Shown piece after piece: positions 32,401-42,700 of a DNA stretch of 64,000 nucleotides. A model generated the notes under the pieces. It saw nothing but the letters and a program-made list of their open reading frames with translations. It did no database searches and was not told the DNA's origin. The number at the start of each line of letters is the position of its first letter. Position 1 is the stretch's first letter. The translations under genes were made by a program, and so were the position numbers. Origin of the DNA: Labyrinthula sp. Ha (lineage: Eukaryota > Sar > Bigyra > Labyrinthulida > Labyrinthulaceae); contig JAALGZ010000009.1 of assembly GCA_015227615.1 (NCBI GenBank), forward strand, positions 682,001-746,000, in the 5' to 3' direction.

Positions 32401-34727
32401 TAGAACACACGTTAAAGAAAATGTTAAACAATCTTTCTGCACTAAAAACGGCATCATAGACGAATATGCAACTTCTTGAATCCTTTAAGCGATAGACCTA
32501 TCATGTGCTTCAAGTCTGGTCATGGAAAAACCGCTATAATTACCCACAACAATACCAAGTATTTTCCACCAAGTCATTGACTTCCCCCGTCCGCTCTTAT
32601 AGACATTTCAGCAAGAGTTTCTATGTACACGATCAACTTCAATCTAAATGTCAGAACAAGCAATATATTTATCTAAGCAACAATCAACAGAACAAAATAA
32701 CCATGGTTTTCATAGCCTACATCAACTCTTGACTAAATTGCTTGCAGTACTAGGCATTCTGAAATTGGAGCCAAAGAGCAGAGATTATCTTGGTGAATCT
32801 CTGTGGAGGAGAAGTATGATACATATTTTTGCATGGACGAATATATTAATGATCCCAGAACAACAACGACATCAAAATGACCTCTGTTTTCGCCGTTCAT
32901 TGATCCATGTTAAAAACAAAACTATTTTACTTTCCCTAAAGGTTTCAATTCTTATTTTTCCTTTAAAAAATGACGGTATAACGCCCTATATCTCCTGCTT
33001 GCTTTGTTACATTTTCCATTTTGCCGATTCAAAACTTAGACGCTAATGATAACACTGCGTTAGCTTCGGGGCCTAGTTCAGCTACATGGTTACTATAGCG
33101 AGAGAACCCCTGCTTGTTCTCTTTGTTGTGATCATCAATCCTAGAAGAAGACTACACAAAGTTATAGTTTGTATGACTTTAACTCATATAGAAGCTTATC
33201 TCAAATTTATACAGAGTAATTGCAGTGTTACTTGACCACTTATCCTTTGTATCCAAAGAACACTTAGTTCTTGATATATACTGAAAAAAATAGTTTGGGT
33301 TCTTGTACAGTAGAATTAAATGCTTTAGCCAAGAGCAGCTTCCTATTTTATTTGTTACAGAGACATGGTTACTCTAATAATATTTTAAAACAGAATTAAC
33401 CAAGTTCAGGAGCGAAAGGAATTGTTCGTGAATTATATGGCCCAACTTGTAAGTAAATAGATGAATATAACTTTATGAATTGGCGCCCAGAAGACGAAAA
33501 CGAGTACTAGAGTTTTGGAGTGTGGTTGTTTGCTCTTGTTTGCTCTTGTTAGTTTTTCTTATCCTTTAACCTGTGCAATACATTTGTGTGGTATTTATAG
33601 CGCAAATTTACTCTAAAATCTACCATTTAAACAAAAAAGAGCTAGAAATCTTAAATAACTTTTCCATAAATAGTATGTTCATCTAGTTCTTTACACAAAA
33701 TAGTTGTTCCCACTAGTATGTAAGGCCTAACCCACCCAGAAATCTGAGAATGGTCAAGAGTATAAGTGTACTACAAATACGTTTGATTTATTCTAAGATG
33801 TAACCAAACTAAAACGGGGTTTCCCTTGTTTTCTCGTCGGAATAAATAAAAACTAGGACAACTCTTAACTTTAATCTTTGACTCTTGTTTCCAAATAAGA
33901 GCCCAGTTCCCTTTAAAAGTCAAAACTCTAGGTAAAAAAGTCCTTCCACTCATATAGAAGAAGATAATTGTACAGGGAGAAACCGGTGTATCAGATATTC
34001 AGCCAAAATGCAACAATAAATTGATGCAAGTTAAAGCTACTTTTGGGTGTAAAAAGCAGTAATAATCGAACTATAACAAATATATGTCACAACATTTGTT
34101 CCTTATAATAGCAACTTCCCAGCATAATGTAATACATATTCCATCTGAAACACAACTTTCTTATCATTATTTCTCATAGTATAGTTAAACTTCTGACATA
34201 GGAATCAAAATATCGTCAAAATAATGCTATAGATGCTGAATATTGATATTTCCTACACCAACATGCCCAAATAACCCGGAGGAAATAGTTTATATGTCGC
34301 AGTGTGCGCTGTAAAGCAGTGCAAGTGCAGTAATAGACGCAAATCTTGTCCCCGAATAATAATATTGAATGAGACTTTCTATTTTTTTTGTAAGTGTCTC
34401 ATTATATCCCGATTATCAACTTATTCTTATTATAATACTCCGTTCAAATTTTAAACTAAGAACTATTAGGTCCATAGAAAATGCCGAGAGATATCTCAAT
34501 AAGTCTCATGACTCATTTATCTCCCATAGTGCAACGGCTAACTTGGTAAAAAGGCCCAACTCAAGTGTTACTGTTTCATTTCAACGTGATAAAAATTGAA
34601 CAAAAATTACGCAAATTCTATCTATAGCCCTGCAATGGATACTGTTTATATTTACGCCCGGCACTTATTTTGCGGAGTTTTGGCCCATTTTAAATACAAC
34701 TAAAGCAAAAAAGGTAACACGAAATAA
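29431..34727. other. 5.3 kb gene-poor region
   Basis: The longest frames (about 130 codons near 32.7-33.0 kb plus, 96 codons near 31.0-31.3 kb minus) have no domain signature and irregular composition. A 10-bp unit TGCTCTTGTT is repeated twice in tandem at 33531-33550. No other structure was seen. Confidence 0.4.
33531..33550 (+). repeat. 10-bp tandem duplication
   Basis: TGCTCTTGTT occurs twice head to tail, preceded by a partial copy (TTGTT). Minor slippage repeat. Confidence 0.7.
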
Positions 34728-35555
34728 ATGATTCCCAGCTTCCAAGGACTAACACCGCAACAGGAATTATTACAGCAACTCCAAATAGCTCAGTTGACCC
34801 AACAACTCCAATCTAACACACCTTCGCAGCTTCAAAGTACAACACTACATCCCCAAGCAGCGTTCACAGGGGTGGAACAGTTCTTATTGACACCTCGTGA
34901 TTCTCTGACCCCATCACTTCTTTCCACTGTTCTGACTCCTAATAATTCCACCGAGTCGAGCGCTTTGCAAATTCTTACCCTCCTGCAGCTTCAAAAGAAC
35001 CAGATATTGCAAAACAGCCAGCATGAAGGCGGAATGAGCATGCTTGGCTTGTCAAACGCTAACTCCGGTATCCCAACTCAAGTTACTCGGCCAACGGTCG
35101 CTAGAAATCCATTGGAGTACCTTAATCATTTTCATGTCCCAAAGATCCTACCCTACATACCTTCAGCAGATAAGCCTGAAACTATTCCAAGGACAAATGA
35201 GGAGACCACTAGATCTGCAAGAAAACGCAAGAGAAGAACATGTAGTAGACCAGAATGTACTAGATTGGCTCAAGGAAGAAGCACGCTTTGTTTCTCGCAC
35301 GGGGGAGGTTACCGATGTTCCCATCCTGGATGCTCATCTGGATCTAGGGGATCGTCAAAATTTTGCATTCGCCATGGAGGCGGCATTCGATGTTCTCATG
35401 AAGGTTGTAAATCATCCGCTAGAGGAAAAACTGGCCGGTGCATATCGCACGGAGGCGGGAAAAGATGTTCTGAACCTGGTTGCGGAAAGCCAGCTTTTAT
35501 TCATCGAGGGCCAGGTCTGTGCAGGTTCCATGCGAAAGAGAAAAACTTAGTTTGA
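34728..35555 (+). CDS. WRKY19-like zinc-knuckle protein with four CCCH repeats
   Basis: 275 aa, ATG 34728. The first half is Q/T/S/L-rich low complexity. A basic cluster at about 163-170 (SARKRKRR) is a likely nuclear signal. Four repeats of about 25 residues follow, with Cys/Cys/Cys/His at 172/177/188/191, 197/202/213/216, 222/227/238/241 and 247/252/265/268. The first three are C-x4-C-x10-C-x2-H, each followed by HGGG; the last is two residues longer. This is the WRKY19-like zinc-finger repeat, abundant in stramenopiles and also found in plants, presumed to bind DNA or protein in the nucleus. Its target here is unknown. Single exon; a Q-rich transactivation-like region is inference. Confidence 0.85.
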   Translation: MIPSFQGLTPQQELLQQLQIAQLTQQLQSNTPSQLQSTTLHPQAAFTGVEQFLLTPRDSLTPSLLSTVLTPNNSTESSALQILTLLQLQKNQILQNSQHEGGMSMLGLSNANSGIPTQVTRPTVARNPLEYLNHFHVPKILPYIPSADKPETIPRTNEETTRSARKRKRRTCSRPECTRLAQGRSTLCFSHGGGYRCSHPGCSSGSRGSSKFCIRHGGGIRCSHEGCKSSARGKTGRCISHGGGKRCSEPGCGKPAFIHRGPGLCRFHAKEKNLV

Positions 35556-35906
35556 ACAAGTTTTCCTGTACAGATTTGCCTTTTGTGTTTATTATCGAGT
35601 GGATTATTTAGTCATGGCTCGGGTATTTGAATATATCATAGTTGCAGGTTTCATGTATATGACGTCCAGTATCGCCTTTTAACAAAACTCTTACCGGTTT
35701 CATTTTTATTGCGTCCACTATCTGATTTGAATAAACCTCTAACTCTTCTCACGAATATTCGTGGTAATTTCTCCCATATTCCCTCTAGTATTGGGTGTTA
35801 ATAGAACTTTATTTTTCTTCTGTATTTCCCCAAACTTTGTTTTTCATTAACGTTTAAAACACATATTGTAAGGATTTATCCGTTGCGGTTTATAACTTTT
35901 GTTAAT
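35556..35906. other. Spacer between zinc-knuckle and Nop9-like genes
   Basis: 350 bp, T-rich, with three loosely similar blocks (GCGTCCA, ACGTCCA, and CTATC/CTAGT contexts) but no clear repeat unit. It probably holds the 3' flank of one gene and the promoter of the next. Confidence 0.4.
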
Positions 35907-37499
35907 ATGAAAGAAAATGTAAATCAAAATTTCGAGAAAGATAGTGTAGAAGGAGGCTGTGGTTATAGAAACTATAATGTACTCGAGAATGATTTGGTAA
36001 AAGATTTAATCTTTTTGCATCACAGTATTTTTCGAAACCAGCCATTGATTAATCTTATGAAAGCTCCGAATGACGCTCTACGATGGCTAATGACGAAACT
36101 ACAGGATCAACAGGCCCTTGATGCATATTTTAGAACCACGCACTTGGAGAAATCTAATCTCTTAAATTGTAGAGGAGAAAGTTCTCTCTCTGCAATCCAT
36201 GACCAAAGAGGTCAAAATGAGAAAAACTTTGATAAGGGTAACTTTGGGTTAAATTTACCTCTTAAGTACGGATCAAGTGATAAAGAAAATATTCCTAACT
36301 GTCCTAAATTTAATCAAACCCTAAGTATGTTATTTCAGAAAGGAAAGATCCTGCTAGAGTTCTTGATAAATAATCTGCAAGGACAACTTCCTTTGATGCT
36401 CTGTGACGAGTTCATGACAAAGATATTTCTCGAAGTTTTTAAAGCCTCGACCCCAAACCAAAGACTCCAGATTATTAAGCTAGTGTTTGATCAACTTGAA
36501 GCAATTTCACAAACTAATGAAGGAGGTTCCGCTGTTTTGGAACTGATTAGAATAGTAAATTCAAGGGTGGAGTTTGATTTGCTACGAACTGGACTAGTCC
36601 ACAAGTTTTGTTTCAAGAGTACATTTGAGCCGATGAAAGGCGACTATATTACAAATCCACCTGAAAAAAATCTTATTCACGGTCAACCAGATTTCTTGAA
36701 ACTTTTGGAAAAGTTAGTGATAGAACCGTGGTGCGATGACTGCATTTTACAGATTTTTCACCCTTTGAATGTAGACTACTGGGTGAAATCTGGTGCAACA
36801 GCTGAGAGACAATCACAAGCAAAAGCATATGATTTCATGATTGGTATCACTTTTGATGAGCAGCTTTCCTCGCTTTTCAGTACCTGCCTCTTAAGATTTT
36901 CCTTATACAGAGGGCCATCAGGACAAATTTCCCACTACCCTGCGTTCTTGGAAAATGTGTTGAGACTTCTAGTTACAAATTCAAACTTAATTACTGAGAT
37001 GTGTTACAATCTAACTGGTTCAAGGATCATCATTGCCATTATGAAAAAACTAGCTTTTTTAAACTCTAATCAGAGAACTGGGGCAATAAGAAAATTTTTT
37101 GTTTTCAGAGAGAAAATTTGCAAGCAGCTTCAAAGGATTGGTTACTCAAATCTTGTTCGCAATCCAATTGGCCTTGTTGTAATGCGATCTTTTCTTTCAA
37201 GTCCTATGCGCCCACATGTACTAAGATCACTATTTGGAAGAGTTTTTGCGCCTCCACGAGGTAACAATAAGCGAAATGCCGAACATGAAAAAAAAGCAGT
37301 TAATAACTACCAGGACGATACAGATTTTGAGAATTTAATTCAGGTGTTTAAACATGACACTGCGACAAAGTTCTTGTTGGAGGCGATCCAGACAGAAAAA
37401 GATCCTGCGGTACAAAAAAAGGTAAAGAAATTACTAAAACCCTATAACAGATATGTTTCACCTAAAAGAATGTGGAAAGGTGTATTGCGAAGTGCATAG
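35907..37499 (+). CDS. Nop9/Pumilio-like helical-repeat protein
   Basis: 530 aa from ATG 35907 (MKENVNQN). It contains several Pumilio-like helical repeats, best seen at ITEMCYNLTGSRIIIAIMKKL, followed by FREKICKQLQ and NLVRNPIGLVVMRSFL. This GSR...NxxG spacing is typical of Nop9-type proteins, which bind pre-18S rRNA in the nucleolus. A basic C-terminus (KKVKKLLKPYNRYVSPKRMWK) fits RNA binding. The first 100 residues are poorly conserved-looking. An alternative is another PUF or ARM-like family. Sequence support for the repeat fold is moderate, for Nop9 in particular modest. The CAP-Gly gene follows 196 nt downstream on the same strand. Confidence 0.6.
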   Translation: MKENVNQNFEKDSVEGGCGYRNYNVLENDLVKDLIFLHHSIFRNQPLINLMKAPNDALRWLMTKLQDQQALDAYFRTTHLEKSNLLNCRGESSLSAIHDQRGQNEKNFDKGNFGLNLPLKYGSSDKENIPNCPKFNQTLSMLFQKGKILLEFLINNLQGQLPLMLCDEFMTKIFLEVFKASTPNQRLQIIKLVFDQLEAISQTNEGGSAVLELIRIVNSRVEFDLLRTGLVHKFCFKSTFEPMKGDYITNPPEKNLIHGQPDFLKLLEKLVIEPWCDDCILQIFHPLNVDYWVKSGATAERQSQAKAYDFMIGITFDEQLSSLFSTCLLRFSLYRGPSGQISHYPAFLENVLRLLVTNSNLITEMCYNLTGSRIIIAIMKKLAFLNSNQRTGAIRKFFVFREKICKQLQRIGYSNLVRNPIGLVVMRSFLSSPMRPHVLRSLFGRVFAPPRGNNKRNAEHEKKAVNNYQDDTDFENLIQVFKHDTATKFLLEAIQTEKDPAVQKKVKKLLKPYNRYVSPKRMWKGVLRSA

Positions 37500-37695
37500 T
37501 AAATGTATGATAACTAAGTTAGATTTAGAATTGTGTAGAAAATATTCAGTTTTATTTAATTTTTAAGCTATTTTACGAGTTAAGATAACTGTACTGAAGG
37601 GGCAGTATATTTAGTCTTGATCTAAGGCACATTCCGAGCTACTTTCCATCTATAAATTCCTGTAGCAATTCTTTTCCACGAGCGTTAAATGTTGA

Positions 37696-39159
37696 ATGAA
37701 ACTTGGAGATCAAGTAAGGCTAAAAAAAAATGGTGCAGTAGGAGTCATTTCCTACATTGGAGAGCTTGAAGGACTTCAGGGCGATTTCTATGGAGTTACG
37801 CTAAACAAGAAGGATGGGAGACATGATGGTAAGTTAAATGGCATTAGGTACTTTCAATGCAAGGTCGGCTATGGAATCTTTCTTCGAAAAAATGCTATAT
37901 GCCTCATTCCTGAAAAAAGAAAGTTACAAAGTCAATCACACAAGGAAAATGAAACCTATCTACAAAATTTCTACGGAGTGCAAAATGAAACAGAAGATTT
38001 TGCACAGACTTGTCTAAAAGAAAAGAATACAAGTTCATTGAAATTGAGCATTTTTCAACCGAGAAAAAATATGGGCAACTTGTTTTCTTGCAAACTAAAA
38101 AGGGAAGTGAATATTGATGTTTCTGATCTTCCTTTGTATTGTCTAGATGTTCGTGAAAATGAAGAAGGAGAAGCTCAGATTGTTACTGGAGGTGCTAATC
38201 ACAGTGCTAATTTCCTTAACATTGCAAATCCAAAACAAAACAAAGAACTCTATCTAAAGAAGAAGGGACACAGTGAATGGGTTACCTCTTGTGGTTTCTT
38301 GCATTCTGGAAACATTGTAACTGGGGGAATGGATAGTAAAATCTGCATTTGGAGCATGAGCACTTCTACACTGCTTTGCGAGGAAGTAACTTTTCCTACT
38401 GGTCACAGTCGATCTATTTCAAAAATCTTAGTGCCAAGGAACTTATCCTTGTCTGATGGGATGGATGCTTTTTTCTCTGCATCTTACGACAAGTGTATTA
38501 AACTCTGGAGGGTTACAGAAGAAAACGGTAGAACGCGAACACTTCCAGTGCAAAACTATAGTGGAAATGAATCTCCGGTGCTTGATCTAAAAGTGGGGTC
38601 TAATGAAAGTAAAGATGCGTTTCGATTGCTTTCATCTAGTAGGAGTAGCACTGTTATGCTTCTTGATGTCGAGACAAGTGCACATATTTTCTCATTTAAC
38701 AGCCATAAAGGGCAAGTCAGCGCAATTGAGATTAACGAAGGAATGAGTTTTACAGGAGATCAAGGAGGACTTCTTAGACTATTTGATGAAAGAACAGGTT
38801 GTCGACCAGTTGTAGAAAAATTGATGCATCAAAACGCCGCTTTGACAGAGTTCCAGATCCACCCCAATTTAATTACCACAGCAGGTGCGGACAAGAAAAT
38901 TTGTATTCTTGACCTCCGAAAGGCAGAAACTCCTTTAGTCACTGTAGATGTTGTTGATTTCGTTTACTCAATGAAAGCTCTTTTTAACAAGAAAATAGTA
39001 TTGTGTGGTTTAGGTAATGGAGATCTTTGTTGCCTGAATCTTGAGGGTGAGATCGTCAATCAGATTAAGGATTCCGTCGCTGCTGTCCGATGCATTGAAG
39101 TGGTTGGCAAATACTTGGTTACAGCTGGCGATACAGGATCTGTTAGCGTATACACTTAA
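37696..39159 (+). CDS. CAP-Gly domain fused to a WD40 propeller
   Basis: 487 aa, ATG 37696. Residues 1-75 form a CAP-Gly domain (KLGDQVRLK, DFYGVTL, GRHDGKLNGIRYFQC, YGIFLRK), a module that binds EEY/F tails of tubulin and EB proteins. After a hydrophilic linker, residues about 130-487 contain six or seven WD40-like blades, for example HSEWVTSCGF...GGMDSKICIWS, SASYDKCIKLWRV, HKGQVSAIEI and TAGADKKICILDL. A microtubule-associated scaffold is the likely role. I do not know a common family with exactly this order. Single exon. The stop lies 2 nt from the stop of the convergent gene. Confidence 0.88.
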   Translation: MKLGDQVRLKKNGAVGVISYIGELEGLQGDFYGVTLNKKDGRHDGKLNGIRYFQCKVGYGIFLRKNAICLIPEKRKLQSQSHKENETYLQNFYGVQNETEDFAQTCLKEKNTSSLKLSIFQPRKNMGNLFSCKLKREVNIDVSDLPLYCLDVRENEEGEAQIVTGGANHSANFLNIANPKQNKELYLKKKGHSEWVTSCGFLHSGNIVTGGMDSKICIWSMSTSTLLCEEVTFPTGHSRSISKILVPRNLSLSDGMDAFFSASYDKCIKLWRVTEENGRTRTLPVQNYSGNESPVLDLKVGSNESKDAFRLLSSSRSSTVMLLDVETSAHIFSFNSHKGQVSAIEINEGMSFTGDQGGLLRLFDERTGCRPVVEKLMHQNAALTEFQIHPNLITTAGADKKICILDLRKAETPLVTVDVVDFVYSMKALFNKKIVLCGLGNGDLCCLNLEGEIVNQIKDSVAAVRCIEVVGKYLVTAGDTGSVSVYT

Positions 39160-39161
39160 CA

Positions 39162-39710
39162 CTAAGAACTATTCTCTGGGCTGCGTTTAGACCCATTCCC
39201 AGTCCCTTTCTTGTGTGACCGCTTCTTTACCTGAATAGGCACATCAACAAAAATCAATTCAGTAGTGAAGCTTAATTGGCTTTTGAACTCTTCATTTGCT
39301 TGGCTTTCTTGTTTGTTTCTTAAAGAAAGTATAAACTCCTTTGTATACCGCCTTTTCTGAGCGAAACTTCCATTCTTCACTTTGTCAGCAAATGAAGGAG
39401 AAAGTTCCTTTTCCTCGGTAAGTTGCTTTGAACTATTATTTTTCATTAAACCCGCCCAAGAAAGTTTGTTCTCCTTATTCGCTACATCTTTATTCACATC
39501 CAACCTTAGATTTGATTCCCTTGGTTCAGGTGTACTTATTCTAAACCCAGATTTCCTAAGGTATGAAAAAAGTATATCTCGAAGCTTATTTGACTTGAGT
39601 TCAATAATTGCTCTACCATTTCGAATCCTAACTGCTCCAATCTCTTTCTTAGGTATACCGGCGTTATGTACTAAGTTGGTGATATCTGTTCGAGAAATAG
39701 TAGAATCCAT
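39162..39710 (-). CDS. Protein with DbpA-type RNA-binding domain
   Basis: 182 aa counted from ATG 39710 (MDSTISRTD); the frame is open upstream to 39746 without another ATG, so a short 5' exon is possible. The first 60 residues (DITNLVHNAGIPKKEIGAVRI...AIIEL) match the pattern of the DbpA C-terminal RNA-binding domain (D-I-x-x-L, AGI, xIGxIxI, xxxVEV), normally attached to bacterial or organellar DEAD-box helicases. No helicase is present. The rest is K/S/E-rich and ends with a basic tail (KKRSHKKGTGNGSKR). Role: probably RNA binding, perhaps with rRNA. Its 3' end nearly touches the CAP-Gly/WD40 gene. Confidence 0.6.
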   Translation of the reverse strand: MDSTISRTDITNLVHNAGIPKKEIGAVRIRNGRAIIELKSNKLRDILFSYLRKSGFRISTPEPRESNLRLDVNKDVANKENKLSWAGLMKNNSSKQLTEEKELSPSFADKVKNGSFAQKRRYTKEFILSLRNKQESQANEEFKSQLSFTTELIFVDVPIQVKKRSHKKGTGNGSKRSPENSS

Positions 39711-39746
39711 ATCATACAAACACAAAGTTCTAGAAAATGAAACCAA

Positions 39747-42700
39747 GATAAAAACAACTTTTTCAACCGATTGTGATCATTAAATAAATCTCTCGCGAGT
39801 GAGTTTCGTCTTCTTACCTTCGTGTTGTCTCTTGACACTTCTAATTCCAAGGAATGAAATCTAAACTAACATAAAACAAGCTAATTACTTAAGTGAAGAA
39901 GCTATAAATGACGTTGCTATATGTAAGTCTTTCATTTTCTTGAATGTGTTTATAGTTTTTAAGCATACCCAAGCTCGTGCATCTTTCTTCATCAACCGTG
40001 AGAATAAATATTCATCGCCTGAAAAATATTTTCAAACAAGGTATATACCTGGAAGATTCTCATCTGAAAAATAATATTCTAATTGACGAGTTATTTTTTC
40101 TTCCAATTGGGTGGTAGCCAAAAGAGCATGATATGAAACTAAACTAGACTTTTCCATATCCTCTTGTTAGTTAACGGCTTGCACAAGAGTTGTTTCAAAA
40201 TGCATGTACTTTGGGAGAAGTTGCAATATGCACGGATATCATTCGGGATATCCATGGGAATCTCGAAAATTCCCGAAATTCTCGATTTATTACTATTTAC
40301 TCTTTTTGAAGCTAGCTTAAGGCTAATAGGCAAAAAGTCTTATTTTCATAAGATAAATACACAAACTAAAATATTCCTTTTATTACAAGAGAAGATTTCT
40401 CTCCACGAGAGAACTTTGACGTCCCTAGTTGTAGTTGAACATTCCCAAATGTTATAAAGCTTAACGCGAAGGAGTGATAGTTCCTCAAATAACAAAAATG
40501 GAACTTAGAGATTAGAAACAGCAAGTAATTATAGTGATATAAAGGGAATAAATAAAGCTTCCAATTTTGTATTTTTAGGGCATTGGGTAAAAAATAAGTA
40601 GTGGCTAAGAATGTTTTAAGGTGCGTCAATGTGGCCAACTGCACTTGAATTGCCCTAATGATAAAGTTTCAATCTTAGTAGAAGCTTGATAATTAAGCTA
40701 GAATGCTAGAAGCAGGATTTATTCTACTATAAACCACTTAAAGGCGTTTTCTGACAACAACAAAAAGGAAGACGAATAAATGTAAATGGAGACTTTTAAC
40801 TTAATATTCCCATTTATTACTAAGCTCAGAAACTCCTCGGGAAAAAAAAGGCTTTTGTTGAAAGATTTATACTTTTTTTCCACGATAAGGCTTAAATGAC
40901 CGATAATTAATGTACCTATGAAAGTTTGCGCTTGTTGGCACTCATAGTAAATATACTAAATTTTTTGCTCTATTTTGCCTTTTAGAGGTTTCCAAGAAGT
41001 TGTGGCAAATATTTGAATTACCTTCTGTAGAATTTCATTATTTATCTATGATGCTAACTAACCCTATGAATACTTAAAGCTACCTCCATTCCGGAAAGTT
41101 GATATCTGCCTTTCATCCATTTCATTTTTTGAAAAACCATTATTTCTTAGCTTTGCATATTTGGGGATTTACCCAGGGTACACTCTTATAAAATAAATTT
41201 TAGTTAATGTTTAACGGATTATTTATACCATACTAATCCATACTAAACTGCTCAGGTCAGGCATTAGAGCATACGCGAAAATGACTCTTAACACCGGGTT
41301 TACTAGGCTCTAATTAGGAATAAGCCAAAACAAGTTAAGCTAAGAGAAATAACTATGAAAAAGTATATCTTGTGCTAAAAGCAAGGTATACTGTTCATAG
41401 TTAACAACGTTTGAAACCCCGTATTTTCTGAAATTCTTTGGCGGTTGAATAAGAGAGCACTGCAGTTGAACATGATTTTCAATGTTGAGAAATTAATGTA
41501 ATCAACCACGTTTTAAGACCACTTAGTTTGTATTCCATGTGACTCTTAGTCATTAAGCAAAAGATATTGAATATAGCTGCATGAGAAAGCTATGTAAGAA
41601 AAGAAGTCCTGGATAGTTCCAGATGCAACCTTTTAAAAAAATGAGGCTGGCTCTCCTTGTGGGAATTTCAAATCTGCAGCAACCACTTCAAAATTGAACA
41701 GACGGGCAATTAATATGATCGTAGTGATGTCATGGTAGATCTATTTTTATTGGCTTTCACATCGCCAATAGATGCTAATAAATTAATTCTTCTTAAAGAA
41801 TATGATACGTAGTAAGATATAACTCAACCGAATAAGAGAGCAAAATATAATCCAAGGACGTTTAATGCAAAGCAATGAGTCTGTAGATGTAGATAGGCTT
41901 TGAGCAGACGCCACCCAGGAGCTAAAGGTTTTCACATTAATATCTTCAATATTTAAAAAAGTTAGAACATGAGACATATACTATGAGACAAAGCATGAGA
42001 GGCAATAAAAAATTCCCAGAAAACTTATATCATAATAACTTGATAGTGAATTCCTTATACCTCTAGTTGCAACTGAATGAAACAGTATTAACAAAAAACC
42101 AACACTTGGAGAATAATCTAAAATATTTAGTCAGTGCTGGTAAATATGTGTTCTTTTTTCAGTCTTCTAACTCAAAAAATTATGAGTGATGTAAAGTTCT
42201 AAACAAAGTTGCTAAATACATGAACTTCGCGTTATAGGAGGGAAATATAAAACTAACCGTTTGTATCATGAATCTTTTTAAATCCTTGCTACTAGAATCA
42301 ACCTTTGTATTGGGAATATAATTGGACTTTATGCAAATTCTAAGGATTAGGTTTTAGTAAGTGAAGTTTCCCATATAACACTTTACACCCAATCTAAAAT
42401 AGTATGAGACAGATCTACATGCTGTTATATGACATGTTCGTCAGCATAGTCTTATATCAATAAGTTCCTGCTTAGCGTTTATGATTAGTATAAAGAGAAA
42501 CAAGCTTAATTTTCTCATTCTTGTTACCCACTCTAGAACAGTTATTGAGTTTTAGAGGGAAAACTATCGAGTTCCTTTTATTTTACACTGCACACAAACA
42601 TAGGAATAAACTACAAGGTTTGTTTTCTATTTAAAGGCTCTTAATATACCAATGTCTAATAACTTGTCAGAAATTATTGATTAATTCTAGAGAAAAGATT

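Noticed and set aside
32648-33046. 132-codon plus-strand ORF
   Set aside because: Mixed random composition, overlaps another chance frame, and shows no motif.
33055-33120. Possible tRNA-like sequence (GGGGCCTAGTTCAGC...AGAACCCC)
   Set aside because: I could not fit an acceptor stem, anticodon arm and T-loop consensus together.
39711-39783. GT...AG stretch of 29 nt just upstream of the DbpA-domain gene as a first intron
   Set aside because: The donor is GTTG instead of GTA, and no upstream ATG exon joins in frame.
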